A DNA stretch of 64,000 nt, from NCBI GenBank assembly GCA_937920345.1, contig CALGVA010000055.1, forward strand, positions 9,493-73,492, written 5' to 3'. The position numbers and the translations under genes were made by a program. A model generated the notes under the pieces. The model did not search any database. It worked only from the letters and a program-made list of their open reading frames with translations, and had not been told where the DNA came from. Shown here piece by piece: positions 36,930 through 46,180 of this stretch (the first letter of the stretch is position 1; every line of letters starts with the position of its first letter). Source of the stretch: an uncultured Lachnospiraceae bacterium. Its GTDB lineage: Bacteria > Bacillota > Clostridia > Lachnospirales > Lachnospiraceae.

Positions 36930-37691
36930 ATGGAAAAAGAAGTCATTGTATCAGCCAGACATTTGAAAAAGGTTTTTGGCGCCGGCGAGAGCGAACAGAT
37001 CATTTACTAGGATTTCAACATTGACATCTATAAAGGAGATTTCACCGTTATCATGGGCGCTTCGGGTGCAGGCAAATCCACGCTGCTGTACTCTCTGTCG
37101 GGAATGGATAAACCCGACGCGGGAACGATTCACTTCTCTGGTGCGGAAATCACCGGCATGAGCAGCGATGAGCTTGCGGTGTTCCGGAGAAAAAACTGCG
37201 GCTTTGTTTTCCAGCAGATCTATCTCATCGACAAGATGAGCCTGATGGATAATGTGATGACCGCCGGCAGTCTGACCTGCAAGAACAGAACGGATATCGC
37301 AAACCGTGCAAACAGGCTGTTTGACCTGGTGCATATATCTCCCGCTACAAGGCGGAAACTGCCGTCCCTGATTTCGGGCGGCGAGGCACAGAGAGCCGGA
37401 ATCGTACGGGCGGCTATCAATTCTCCGACAGCAATTTTTGCCGACGAACCGACAGGGGCGCTCAACTCTCACAATTCTGATGCCGTATTGGACGTATTTT
37501 CCATGCTGAGCGCCGCCGGGCAGAGTATTGTCATGGTAACACACGATAAAAAGTCTGCTCTCAGGGGCAACCGGGTTGTATACATCAAAGACGGTATGAT
37601 CTACGGCGACTGCGATCTCGGCGCCTATACCGCAGAGGATACGCAGCGCACGAAGAAGCTTGAAAACTTTCTTGCAGAAATGGGGTGGTAA
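36930..37691 (+). pseudogene. ABC transporter ATP-binding protein interrupted by an in-frame TAG
   Basis: The frame from the ATG at 36930 (AAGGAG upstream) gives MEKEVIVSARHLKKVFGAGE and SEQIIY, then TAG (37008-37010). It continues in the same frame with DFNIDIYKGDFTVIMGASGA and Walker A GASGAGKSTLLYSL, Q-loop FVFQQIYLID, signature ISGGEAQRAGIVRA, Walker B IFADEPTGALNS and switch His MVTHDKK. Everything after the stop is intact, as is the permease gene 1 base further on. Either a recent nonsense mutation, read-through, or restart at the ATG at 37053, which would lack the first two strands. A sequencing error is possible. The family is MacB/SalX-like. Confidence 0.75.
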
Positions 37692-37692
37692 T

Positions 37693-40002
37693 ATGAAAAA
37701 TCTGATCCTGCACAATCTGAATAAAGCAAAAGGACAGTTCTTATCCTTCGGCGTTGTAATGATGATTACGGCAGTTATTTTAAACAGCGCGCTTGTGTTT
37801 CTGTTCCAGACTTCCGCTGCCTATGATTCGCTGTTTGACGAGCTGCATACCGCCGATTTAAGCGTTGCGGTACCCGCCGCATTATCCGACGGCTCCCTGA
37901 CCCGTGACGTTACAGCGCTTAACGATGTACTGGATACAGACATCCACGAAGCGCTTTTTGCACAGAGCACTCTACAGGACTTCCAGAATGCTGAATTTAC
38001 AATGAATACTTATTTTTATCGTCTAAGCGACACGCGCAGGCTGACACGGCACATTGTCTCCGGACAGACAGAGACAACCGATGAAATGAGTGCATATATC
38101 CCCCTTTATCTTGCCGAGCTTGGCGGCTACCGGACAGGTGAACAGATCCGGTACGTGATTGACGGCACACAATACGCGTTTACCGTGAAGGGAATCGTAA
38201 GCGAAATGCAGTACGGTAACTACGGAACCGGATTCATCGGTCTGTTTCTTACCGATGAGGCATATGACAGGTTAAAGGCCGACGAAGCATTTACGCCCAT
38301 CCGGGAATATCTCATCAAGGCAGACGCAGGCGCGGATCTGACCGCAGTCAGAAACGCTGTCGTGACACTTTTAAAAGAAAAAGGCATTCCCGCCCTGTCT
38401 GTCCTTGACCGCCGGACTACGAAAGACAGCAGAACCATGGTCTCAGGCACGATCGTGTTATTCCTTGCGGTGTTTGCCGCGCTTGTACTGCTCGTCAGCA
38501 TCGCTTTGAGCCGCTTTCGGATCAGGAATACCATTGAGGAGGAAATCAGTGAAATGGGCGTCCTGAAAGGGATCGGCTATACAAGCAGAATGCTGAAATA
38601 CAGTCAGGTCATCCCGTACCTGCTTGTGTGCGGTATAAGCCTTACCTGCGGAGTGGCATTGTCTTACGCCGCCATTCCTGTAATCGCGCATACCCTTGCC
38701 GTCCAGTCGGGCTTCTCCTATACGCCTGTATTGGACGTTCCGGCCGCTTTTATTACGGTGTTATCCATACTGATTACCGTATTTGTGTTTACCCTGCTCG
38801 CCGCCGGGAAAATCAAAAGACTGGAACCGGTCAATGCAATCAGAGGCACCGATCCCTTAAAGCCCGCGGGCAGAAATCATTTTCCCCTTGACAGTTCCAG
38901 GGGGGCCGTCAGGTTAAACCTGCTCTTCAAGCAGACCGCCGTGTCGTCCGGCAGGAATATTCTCCTGTTTGCCGTTGCTTATGTCATGATGATACTGTTG
39001 ACTTTTACGGCCATCCTGCTATACAATGTCAATTTTCATCCTGATAATTTCCTTACAACGTTATCAGAGGAACTGCCGGATATCCGTGTGCAGACTAAAG
39101 AGGATCAATATGATGTTTTGAGGGAAATTCTTAAGAAAGAAAATGTAAAAGCCGTGTATTACGCAACGGCCATGACAGAGTATGCCGACGGCAGCATTCC
39201 CGCCATCATCTGCGAAGACTATGCGCTCCTTGAAAATGATATTGCATACAGCGGCAGACACCCGCAGAAAGCAGACGAAATAGCGATAGGAAGTACATTT
39301 GCAGATGATTATGCGATAGGCGGCAAGTTCAGACTGTCGCTGCACAATCAACAATATGCATATACCATTACGGGGTTTATTCAGAGCGTGAATAACAATG
39401 GCCTGATCGCAGAACTGACGAACGCAGGATACGAAAAGATCTCCGGTTCCCGGATGCATACCCTTAATCTTTATCTGCCGGACAGCACGGATATCTCTCT
39501 TTACGTTGATAAGCTGAGCGGAGAATACGGCGATTACATAACAAGTGTAACGAATACTGCAAAAGAGTCAATGAGTATGCAGTCGATGTATTCGTCCCTC
39601 ATCACAATCGTTGCCGCTTTTCTTTTTCTCATAGCACTGCTGATCATACTGCTGATACTCTATGTGATACTGCATTCCATGATCGTCAGTCTGAAAACGG
39701 ACTTCGGCATCTATAAGGCTATGGGGTTTACCAGCGGCCAGCTCATGATACAGACCGTCGGCAGCATCACACCGTTTATCCTCGCAGGAGCACTGGTTTC
39801 CGCACTCTCCGGCACTCTGTATCTTCCCGTTATGTTTAACGGTATTTTCGGCGTGATCGGCGCGGTCAAAAACAACTTTGAAATCCCGCTGTATATCCTG
39901 CTCGGCACAGCAGTCACACTGACAGCAGTAAATATTGTGATCGGTGTGATACTCTGCCGCCCGATCAGGCGCATTGCAGCCTGCTCCCTGATCAAAAATT
40001 AA
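37693..40002 (+). CDS. ABC transporter permease of the FtsX/MacB type
   Basis: About 769 residues. The N-terminal transmembrane segment LSFGVVMMITAVILNSALVF is followed by a large extracellular domain, then three helices around MVSGTIVLFLAVFAALVLLV, a second extracellular part, and C-terminal helices ending LLGTAVTLTAVNIVIGVILC. Two FtsX domains are present (GVLKGIGYTSRMLKYSQVIP and YKAMGFTSGQLMIQTVG). The ATG at 37693 comes 1 base after the stop of the ATPase gene, so the two form an operon. Such pairs export lipids, peptides or drugs. Confidence 0.9.
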   Translation: MKNLILHNLNKAKGQFLSFGVVMMITAVILNSALVFLFQTSAAYDSLFDELHTADLSVAVPAALSDGSLTRDVTALNDVLDTDIHEALFAQSTLQDFQNAEFTMNTYFYRLSDTRRLTRHIVSGQTETTDEMSAYIPLYLAELGGYRTGEQIRYVIDGTQYAFTVKGIVSEMQYGNYGTGFIGLFLTDEAYDRLKADEAFTPIREYLIKADAGADLTAVRNAVVTLLKEKGIPALSVLDRRTTKDSRTMVSGTIVLFLAVFAALVLLVSIALSRFRIRNTIEEEISEMGVLKGIGYTSRMLKYSQVIPYLLVCGISLTCGVALSYAAIPVIAHTLAVQSGFSYTPVLDVPAAFITVLSILITVFVFTLLAAGKIKRLEPVNAIRGTDPLKPAGRNHFPLDSSRGAVRLNLLFKQTAVSSGRNILLFAVAYVMMILLTFTAILLYNVNFHPDNFLTTLSEELPDIRVQTKEDQYDVLREILKKENVKAVYYATAMTEYADGSIPAIICEDYALLENDIAYSGRHPQKADEIAIGSTFADDYAIGGKFRLSLHNQQYAYTITGFIQSVNNNGLIAELTNAGYEKISGSRMHTLNLYLPDSTDISLYVDKLSGEYGDYITSVTNTAKESMSMQSMYSSLITIVAAFLFLIALLIILLILYVILHSMIVSLKTDFGIYKAMGFTSGQLMIQTVGSITPFILAGALVSALSGTLYLPVMFNGIFGVIGAVKNNFEIPLYILLGTAVTLTAVNIVIGVILCRPIRRIAACSLIKN

Positions 40003-40006
40003 GCCG

Positions 40007-40543
40007 TTAATAAACAATCCTTACGTCCTTCTCATTTTTTGGATTGACCAGTACAGTCACTTCCTCCACATCCACCGTGTCCAGAGAAACAAGCTTTCCC
40101 TCTTTCAGATTCTCCAGGACGATATCCTTCGCCGCCATCATCAACGCCGTCTCGTCCTCCGTGTTCCGCCAATACCACGAAAACTCGATTCTGTCAAACT
40201 TCTCCCCATCAGAAGCCTCCTCGAAATCTGCAAAGGGCTTCACCCGTTTCCCGTTATAGGTCACATGAAAACGCACCGTATCCGGCGGAACCGCCGCATC
40301 CGTGCAGACCTCGCCGATTCCCGCCGCGTAAGCAGCTCTTGCTCCTACGATAATCGTCTTCTGATCCTCCTTCGGTACAAACGCCACGTCAAAGTCCTCC
40401 GTCTGCATATCCGTCTCGCCCAGAATCTGCCTGCCGCCGTAGGTAAGCGCTCCAAATTCCGTGAATGCAACCCCTGTGCCTATTCCGCACAGCAATACTC
40501 CTACGCAAAATATAACAAGTGCTATTTTATGTTGTCTGCCCAT
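40007..40543 (-). CDS. Membrane-anchored protein of the PadR-DUF1700 operon, unknown family
   Basis: 178 residues. One N-terminal membrane helix (ALVIFCVGVLLCGIGTGVAF) is followed by an extracellular part rich in beta strands and acidic residues: TIIVGARAAYAAGIGEV, VRFHVTYNGKRVKPF and IEFSWYWRNTEDETAL. The arrangement resembles DUF4097-type partners of PadR-DUF1700 operons, but I cannot assign it. The ATG at 40543 has GGAGG upstream and overlaps the end of the DUF1700 gene by 17 bases. It ends 4 bases from the convergent permease gene. Confidence 0.75.
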   Translation of the reverse strand: MGRQHKIALVIFCVGVLLCGIGTGVAFTEFGALTYGGRQILGETDMQTEDFDVAFVPKEDQKTIIVGARAAYAAGIGEVCTDAAVPPDTVRFHVTYNGKRVKPFADFEEASDGEKFDRIEFSWYWRNTEDETALMMAAKDIVLENLKEGKLVSLDTVDVEEVTVLVNPKNEKDVRIVY

Positions 40544-41492
40544 ATGCCGCCTCCTTGCCGTACTTCTGTATCATTTCTTCCTGCCTGTTGTCGCAATCGC
40601 TTTCGGTCTCGTCCACGCCTCCCGCTGCCTCTCTCCTGCTGTCATCTCCGCCCTTCTTCTTTCTTCTGATCAGCAGTCCAAAGGAACCGTAAGCCAATGA
40701 ACCGAAACAGAGTAAGCCCCCTATATCCATCAGGAAAAAGCCGATAAACGGATATCCCTGTACTAAGAAAACCGCAATCACTCCTGCTCCCAGTAAAGTG
40801 ATCATTGCCATGCCTGCACAGATCAGTGCAAAAATCAGCCATGCCGCATTCCACATAAATTTCAGCCAGAAGATACAAAATTCTGCCAACCCTCTCCACA
40901 ATACTGCGATTCCTCTGCCGGTCATCCGCCACGCTCTTCCTACTGTTTTCGTCACGCTCCCCGCTCCTTCCCTTCCTGTCATCGTTTCCTGTATCTCTCC
41001 GCCGTCTTCTTCCGCTTTTCTTATAAAAGGCTTCCTGATCATTCCCATAAAAGCCCGGCACTTTCCGCCCAGCCACCGGAATGCGTTCCCGACACACCGC
41101 GCCGCGCCTGCCACTGTTTTCTTAATGCCTCCGCCAGTTTCTCCCGAACCGCCCGACTCTTCCTGTGCATTGCCGTCACTGTTGCGTGAAATACCCAGTC
41201 CCTGTGCTGTCTTTGACTGCATAATATTTCGCGATACGCCCGTTCCCAGCCTGGGCATTCTGAACGAAAACCCCTGTCTGCGAAATTCGGGATTTACATG
41301 ATATGCCTCCAGAATCTCCGCGGCAAGCTGCTCCACCGAACCAAAGTCCCGGATCGCTTCCTCCTCGCTCAGACCTTTCTGTATTTTCATATCAATATGC
41401 TGTGCATATTCCGCGCAAATGTCGTCCTGCTCCCGGCTTTCCAACACGCTCAGATATTCCCGCAGTTCCGTCAAAAATCTATCTTTATTCAC
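40527..41492 (-). CDS. DUF1700 (HAAS) membrane protein
   Basis: 321 residues. The first 70 form the HAAS domain (LTELREYLSVLESREQDD, GLSEEEAIRDFGSVEQLAAE). A variable, Gly- and Lys-rich linker with a hydrophobic patch follows (about 80-185), then about three membrane helices (FCIFWLKFMWNAAWLIFALI, GAGVIAVFLVQGYPFIGFFL, LLCFGSLAYGSFGLLIRR). HAAS proteins are regularly encoded with PadR regulators and are thought to act in envelope-stress signalling. It starts with GTG at 41492 after GGGAGGG and overlaps the PadR stop by 8 bases. Confidence 0.9.
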   Translation of the reverse strand: MNKDRFLTELREYLSVLESREQDDICAEYAQHIDMKIQKGLSEEEAIRDFGSVEQLAAEILEAYHVNPEFRRQGFSFRMPRLGTGVSRNIMQSKTAQGLGISRNSDGNAQEESGGSGETGGGIKKTVAGAARCVGNAFRWLGGKCRAFMGMIRKPFIRKAEEDGGEIQETMTGREGAGSVTKTVGRAWRMTGRGIAVLWRGLAEFCIFWLKFMWNAAWLIFALICAGMAMITLLGAGVIAVFLVQGYPFIGFFLMDIGGLLCFGSLAYGSFGLLIRRKKKGGDDSRREAAGGVDETESDCDNRQEEMIQKYGKEAAYGQTT

Positions 41493-41808
41493 GTCCGTCC
41501 CTCCCCTTCAAAAATTCATTGACTCTTGTCTGAAATTCGTCCCACTCTGCGGTCAGCCTGTCACGGTACAATATCCCGGCTGCCGTCAGATGGTAGTACT
41601 TTCTGGGCGGCCCTTCTGAAGATTCCCGCAGATAAGTCTCGAAATAATGTTCATTGGTAAGACGCTTTAAAAGCGGATAAATCGTTCCCTCATTCACATC
41701 GATCACCTGCGAGACTTCCTCCACAAGTTCGTATCCGTACATATCTCTCTGCCGCACGGACTCCAAGACGATAAGCTCCAATACACCTTTTTTAAATTGC
41801 GGATTCAT
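41485..41808 (-). CDS. PadR family transcriptional regulator
   Basis: 107 residues with the winged-helix PadR domain: MNPQFKKGVLELIVLESVRQ, YGYELVEEVSQVIDVNEGTI, YPLLKRLTNEHYFETY and the recognition wing RKYYHLTAAG. Small PadR proteins bind as dimers to palindromes at their own promoter and are released by drugs or stress signals. GGAGTATT precedes the ATG at 41808. It is first in a translationally coupled operon with the DUF1700 and hypothetical genes. Its promoter is at 41922-41965. Confidence 0.93.
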   Translation of the reverse strand: MNPQFKKGVLELIVLESVRQRDMYGYELVEEVSQVIDVNEGTIYPLLKRLTNEHYFETYLRESSEGPPRKYYHLTAAGILYRDRLTAEWDEFQTRVNEFLKGRDGRE

Positions 41809-41921
41809 AATACTCCGTTCCGGGACGCACGCGCGTTCAGGCGGCGCCCTCTGTTGGTCTGTCCAAAAACGAGCAAGGCCCGTTTGCGAGATTCACTTTG
41901 CGAACAGTATTCCCATTCATG

Positions 41922-41965
41922 TTAGTACCAGATTAAACCCACTACTATACATTGTCAAGTACTAA
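41922..41965 (-). promoter_or_regulatory. padR-operon promoter flanked by inverted repeats
   Basis: Minus strand TTGACA (41953-41958), 17 bases, TAATCT (41930-41935). Identical arms TTAGTAC (41922-41928) and GTACTAA (41959-41965) lie exactly either side of the promoter, 30 bases apart. This would let a PadR dimer or tetramer occlude it; autorepression is inferred. Confidence 0.6.
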
Positions 41966-42008
41966 TTTATTTAAAATAGTATTAAGATATTATGAAGATT
42001 ATTTTATA

Positions 42009-42060
42009 CAAAAAAAGAACCATCCACAGCACATTCCTGCACCTCAGACGGCTCTTTTTC
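42009..42060 (-). terminator. Terminator after DUF4143 ATPase C
   Basis: Minus strand AGAGCCGTC (42047-42055) pairs with GATGGTTCT (42016-42024, two G-T pairs), followed by seven T. It separates the ATPase gene from the padR promoter. No gene lies in 41966-42150; the 69-codon frame there spans the terminator. Confidence 0.75.
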
Positions 42061-42150
42061 TTTAGAGCGGTATCGCTGCCTTGCCCTTGTTCACATGATT
42101 GATACAGGTGACTGTACTCTCGCGGAATAGTGCCAGGCTGAACTGTTACC

Positions 42151-43347
42151 TTATCTTTCTCCTTGTCTCCCCAGCAAAAAATCAACCACATTCACCTGCC
42201 TGATCCCGTCTTCCCCCATAGGCACTTCGTCCATGGTAATGATATATTTGGGATAATGGTCATTTACCATTTTTAGAGACGTAATTTCCCGTTGATATGT
42301 CTGCTCCTCCAAAATACTTGCCGCAACCTGATAATAGACCCTGTCACTTCCTTTTCCGGCTACAAAATCAATTTCCTGACTTCCCACCTTTCCAACCCAG
42401 ACCTGATATCCTCGCCGCAGCAGTTCCAGATAGACAATATTCTCCAGAATATGTCCGATATCCCGGCTGCTGCTGCCAAACAACATTCCACGAAATCCCT
42501 GATCCACGAGATAATACTTCTCTAAAGATTTCAAGTGCTGTTTTCCCTTGACATCATACCGCCCCGCCCTGTACAGAATAAAAGATTCCTCCAGTGCCCG
42601 AATATAATTCTCCACGGTGGCGGAAGTCGTCTTCCTCCCGTAAGAAGTCAGGCTGTCCGCTATTTTCTTAGACGACACAATATTTCCTACATTATCAACC
42701 AGAAAACGCACAACGCTTTCCAGCAAAGTTACATCTTGAATCCGCTTCCGCTCCACGATATCCTTGAGCAGAACCGTGTGATAGATTCCTTGTAAATAGT
42801 CCCTTCTGATATCTTCTTCCTCAATGTATGCTGTGTAAGGAAACCCGCCGTTCACAAAATACGTATTCCACGCTTCTCTCCGGTCACCGCCGATAAGCGC
42901 ATAATACTCTGCAAAAGATAACGGCAGCATCTGTATCTCCATGTATCTTCCGGACAGAAGAGTTGCCAGTTCACCTGACAACATACGTGCATTGGATCCG
43001 GTTATATAGACATCCGTCCATTCCATGACAAACAGTGAGTCCACAGCTTTCTGAAACCCGGGTACATTCTGTATCTCATCCAGAAAAATGTAAGTCATCC
43101 GCCCCGGCGTCAGGCGTTCTTTAATATAATTGTATAAAGCATGATACTCAAGCAACGGCTCGTTTTCCAGCTTTTCCAAATTAAGGAAAATAATCTGGTT
43201 CCCGTCTACTCCCTGTTCTCTCAAATACTCCTGGAACTGCAGTAACAGAGTAGATTTCCCGCTTCTGCGAACGCCGGTCACAACCTTGATCATCTGCTTA
43301 TCTTTTAATTGAATCAGTTTATCCAGATATTGTTTTCGCTGTACCAT
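42151..43347 (-). CDS. ATP-binding protein with AAA_14 and DUF4143 domains (copy C)
   Basis: About 398 residues. The N-terminal MVQRKQYLDKLIQLKDKQMI and Walker A VTGVRRSGKSTLLLQF (about residue 25), Walker B YIFLDEIQNVPGF and sensor TGSNARMLSGELATLLSGR belong to the AAA_14 part. The C-terminal DUF4143 part has EIDFVAGKGSDRVYYQVA, a degenerate nuclease-like core. It is only distantly related to copies A and B. The ATG at 43347 has AGAGGTGG upstream; TTG at 43368 is a poorer choice. The palindrome at 43410-43443 lies upstream. Confidence 0.9.
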   Translation of the reverse strand: MVQRKQYLDKLIQLKDKQMIKVVTGVRRSGKSTLLLQFQEYLREQGVDGNQIIFLNLEKLENEPLLEYHALYNYIKERLTPGRMTYIFLDEIQNVPGFQKAVDSLFVMEWTDVYITGSNARMLSGELATLLSGRYMEIQMLPLSFAEYYALIGGDRREAWNTYFVNGGFPYTAYIEEEDIRRDYLQGIYHTVLLKDIVERKRIQDVTLLESVVRFLVDNVGNIVSSKKIADSLTSYGRKTTSATVENYIRALEESFILYRAGRYDVKGKQHLKSLEKYYLVDQGFRGMLFGSSSRDIGHILENIVYLELLRRGYQVWVGKVGSQEIDFVAGKGSDRVYYQVAASILEEQTYQREITSLKMVNDHYPKYIITMDEVPMGEDGIRQVNVVDFLLGRQGER

Positions 43348-43409
43348 GGCACCACCTCTTTCCCGCAAACAGTTTCTTTTTTAATTATATAATAAAAATC
43401 TTTTAAATG

Positions 43410-43443
43410 TAATATTTTTTATTTTAGAAAATAAAAAATATTA
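43410..43443. promoter_or_regulatory. Perfect 16-base-arm palindrome before DUF4143 ATPase C
   Basis: AT-only arms (43410-43425 and 43428-43443) around a 2-base centre. On the minus strand it contains TAAAATAAA, as in the palindromes before copies A and B. It lies about 63-96 bases before the start codon. A good -35 is not seen here, so the promoter itself is uncertain. Confidence 0.55.
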
Positions 43444-43519
43444 TTACTATTGACTTTTTTATTTCTCATTATATTATAACCTTCTTCGTTTATACACCTC
43501 ACAAAAATCCGTCACACTC

Positions 43520-44371
43520 CTACATCCTCGCCTCCATCAGACTGCTCGAAGCATACCGCCTAAGCCCTCTGTAGAATACGAACACCGCAATCGTCATGAG
43601 CGCCGCCGCATAGCCTGCCACCGTCAAAATTGCAGCCAGCCCCGACTGCAGACCCTGCCAGGTCTCCCCGACGCCCGGCCAGATCTCTCCTGCTCCGTTA
43701 AACGCCGCCATAATATGCACCGGCTGCCAGACCGCCATTCCCACGGGAATCAGAAAATACAGCAGGAATCTGGAAATACCCCGGAAGATTCCGTCCGGGT
43801 AAGTCATAAAACTGATCATGCCTGACACCATCTGACCTCCCACCATCTCCGCCCGCACAAACCAGAAGGACAGACTCCCCAGAAGCAGCGTAAATGCCAC
43901 GAAAATCACCGTTCCCGTCACTGTAAATAACAGGAACAGCACCAGCCTGCCCACGCTGAATCCCGAAAAAGCCATCAGTACCAGCCCGTACAAAAAATCG
44001 CCGATCGACGCTGTACTCGTGGCGGAAGTCAGCACGCTCAGGCAGACATTCTTCGGCTGCACCAGATAAGAATCCAGCTTCCCGCTGATGATCAGTTCCG
44101 GCAGAGAAAACACCCTCGCAAACAGGACCTTTGACAAGCCGAAAGAAGACGCCGTCAGTCCCCACAGCAGCATGACATCCTTCATCGTATATCCTCCGAT
44201 CTCTCCCCGCAGCCGGAGCAGGATGAACCACTGTACAAGAATCGTTGCGTTATTGAGCATCATAAACAGAATATTCGTCACAAACGTGACCGGATTTACC
44301 ATCTCACGCATAATATTATATTTGACAGACAGCAGGCACACCCGCACCTGATTTTTAACCGCCGTTGACAT
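43520..44371 (-). CDS. ABC-2 transporter permease (COG3694/4587 type), second subunit
   Basis: 283 residues and six membrane helices. VKYNIMREMVNPVTFVTNIL, LPELIISGKLDSYLVQPKNV and the C-terminal AVFVFYRGLRRYASSSLMEA match the ABC2_membrane_6 family (PF06182). AAGGAAA precedes the ATG at 44371, which overlaps the end of the neighbouring permease gene by 17 bases. Together with 44355-45221 and the ATPase 45218-46132 it forms a heteromeric exporter of unknown substrate. Confidence 0.9.
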   Translation of the reverse strand: MSTAVKNQVRVCLLSVKYNIMREMVNPVTFVTNILFMMLNNATILVQWFILLRLRGEIGGYTMKDVMLLWGLTASSFGLSKVLFARVFSLPELIISGKLDSYLVQPKNVCLSVLTSATSTASIGDFLYGLVLMAFSGFSVGRLVLFLLFTVTGTVIFVAFTLLLGSLSFWFVRAEMVGGQMVSGMISFMTYPDGIFRGISRFLLYFLIPVGMAVWQPVHIMAAFNGAGEIWPGVGETWQGLQSGLAAILTVAGYAAALMTIAVFVFYRGLRRYASSSLMEARM

Positions 44372-45221
44372 ACAGTTTCCTTACCCCCTTTCCATAGATC
44401 CAGAACATCAGTCCGCAGCCGGCAGCCAGATACAGAATCTGTGCCGACAAAATCTCAATACATTTTCCGACTGAAAAATCCACCACCAGCTTTGCCGGCC
44501 CGTAACATACCGTATAGATCGGCGTCAGCTTAAATAACACTTGTAATTCTTCCGGAAATATTTCAATCGGAAATACCGTGCCTACCACCAGAATGAGCTT
44601 ATCATACAGCCACAGAAACGGCGTCGCGTCCTCGATCCGGAAGGAAAACAGGCTGATACATATTTTAAAAACCGCATTGATTGTGATACCCAGCACAACA
44701 CAAAGCGTCATCACCGGAAGCAGCATGACCCGAAACCCCGGAATTCCTCCTACCATACATGTGCCGATCACCGTGGCGAGGAGCGCATACATCGGCAGCC
44801 TGATACTCCATTCTCCGGTATATTTTGCCAAAACATACAACGTATAGTGGTATGGCTTATTCATCATGTAAGCGATATTGCCACCCCGGATATCCGTAAT
44901 CACCTGCCTGGTAAGCGCTCCCGAATCAGAACCGAACCAGATCATTTCCGTCATCATGACATACCAGATCATCTGCTCCTTTGCGTATCCCGCGATCAAC
45001 TCCCCCGGCGCCTGATACATATAATTCCAGAGCCTGATAAAAATATAGATAAATACAAAATAGCTGAAAAACCCCATAGCAAGATTGGCGGCGTACTGCA
45101 GATTTTCCAGCAGAACGGACTGATAGATTACCCTGTATTTACGTCCTGGTGTCTTTCGTCCGCCCCCGCAGACGTACCTTTGCGTTTCGTGCACCGAAGG
45201 GTTTTTTACGTATCTTTTCAT
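44355..45221 (-). CDS. ABC-2 transporter permease (COG4587/3694 type), first subunit
   Basis: 288 residues, six helices. The N-terminal tail is basic. Signatures are LAMGFFSYFVFIYIFIRLW, WYVMMTEMIWFGSDSGALTR, IRGGNIAYMMNKPYHYTLYV and FPIEIFPEELQVLFKLTPIY, as in PF06182. GGAGG precedes the ATG at 45221, which overlaps the ATPase stop by 4 bases. Part of a three-gene operon under the attenuator-like leader at 46181-46417. Confidence 0.9.
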   Translation of the reverse strand: MKRYVKNPSVHETQRYVCGGGRKTPGRKYRVIYQSVLLENLQYAANLAMGFFSYFVFIYIFIRLWNYMYQAPGELIAGYAKEQMIWYVMMTEMIWFGSDSGALTRQVITDIRGGNIAYMMNKPYHYTLYVLAKYTGEWSIRLPMYALLATVIGTCMVGGIPGFRVMLLPVMTLCVVLGITINAVFKICISLFSFRIEDATPFLWLYDKLILVVGTVFPIEIFPEELQVLFKLTPIYTVCYGPAKLVVDFSVGKCIEILSAQILYLAAGCGLMFWIYGKGVRKLYVNGG

Positions 45222-46132
45222 ACTACATCCGTCCTCCCCTCCGCCCGATAAATTTCCATGATGATATCTTCCAGTGACATGGCGGAAGAATCAACGCTTT
45301 CTATATCCTCATACTTGTGAAGCCCGGCATGACTCCCGTGCACCTGAATCTCCCCGTTCCTTTCCTGCTCCCGCCTCTCTCCACTCAAATAATGCTGCTT
45401 CAGGTGCTCCATGGAATCGTCCAGCACAATCTGGCCCGCATTCATGATGATAATACGCCGGCAGAGCTTCTCAATGTCCCCTACATCGTGACTGGTCAGT
45501 AAGATCGTCGTGTGGTATTCCCGGTTCATCTGCCGGATCAACCCGCGGATATTTTCTTTCACCACCGGGTCAAGCCCGATCGTCGGTTCATCCAGGAAAA
45601 GAACGCCCGGCTTATGGATCAGCGACGCCACGATCTCACAACGGATGCGCTGTCCAAGGGAAAGATTCCGCACCGGCGTATTGATGAACGCCTCAAGTGC
45701 AAAGCGCTCCGCCAGTTCCCCGATCCGCTCCTCCGTCTCCCTGTCCGGGATATCATAAATCGCCCCGAAAAACCGAAAATTGTCGTAAGGCGTTAAATGC
45801 GTCCAGAGTTGTTCCTTCTGTCCAAACACTGTCCCGATCTGATAGGCAAGCTGTTTTCTGCGCTTCACAGGATCAAGCCCGAGCACCCTCACACTTCCGC
45901 CGTCCGGGCAGAGGATTCCCGTCAACATCTTGATTGTCGTACTCTTCCCCGCGCCGTTCGGACCGATAAACGCCAGCATCTCTCCCTCTTCCACAGCAAA
46001 AGAAACCTGGTCCACCGCCTTGATTTGCCTGATCTGCGGATGCAGGAGCGCCCCAATGCTCCCCCGCATTCCTTTTTCCTTGATCCTCACCTGAAATGTC
46101 TTCGATAAATTTTCCACTTCAATTGCATGCAT
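45218..46132 (-). CDS. ABC transporter ATP-binding protein, first gene of the attenuated operon
   Basis: 304 residues. FQVRIKEKGMRGSIGALLHP precedes Walker A GPNGAGKSTTIKMLTG; then come Q-loop GTVFGQKEQLWTHLTPYDNF, signature LSLGQRIRCEIVASL, Walker B VLFLDEPTIGLDP and LLTSHDVGDIEKLC. The GQKxQLW region and the N-terminal extension are typical of COG4586 ATPases. The ATG at 46132 follows AGGAAACAG. A terminator-ending leader RNA with a short peptide lies directly upstream. Confidence 0.94.
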   Translation of the reverse strand: MHAIEVENLSKTFQVRIKEKGMRGSIGALLHPQIRQIKAVDQVSFAVEEGEMLAFIGPNGAGKSTTIKMLTGILCPDGGSVRVLGLDPVKRRKQLAYQIGTVFGQKEQLWTHLTPYDNFRFFGAIYDIPDRETEERIGELAERFALEAFINTPVRNLSLGQRIRCEIVASLIHKPGVLFLDEPTIGLDPVVKENIRGLIRQMNREYHTTILLTSHDVGDIEKLCRRIIIMNAGQIVLDDSMEHLKQHYLSGERREQERNGEIQVHGSHAGLHKYEDIESVDSSAMSLEDIIMEIYRAEGRTDVV

Positions 46133-46180
46133 CTCTGTTTCCTCCCCGTTTTATGGCTTTCGGAATGAGCAGACTCGCGC

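Noticed and set aside
41982..42191. A 69-codon minus-strand frame after the DUF4143 ATPase C gene
   Set aside because: It runs across the terminator hairpin and into the ATPase stop region; no ribosome site and no protein-like pattern.
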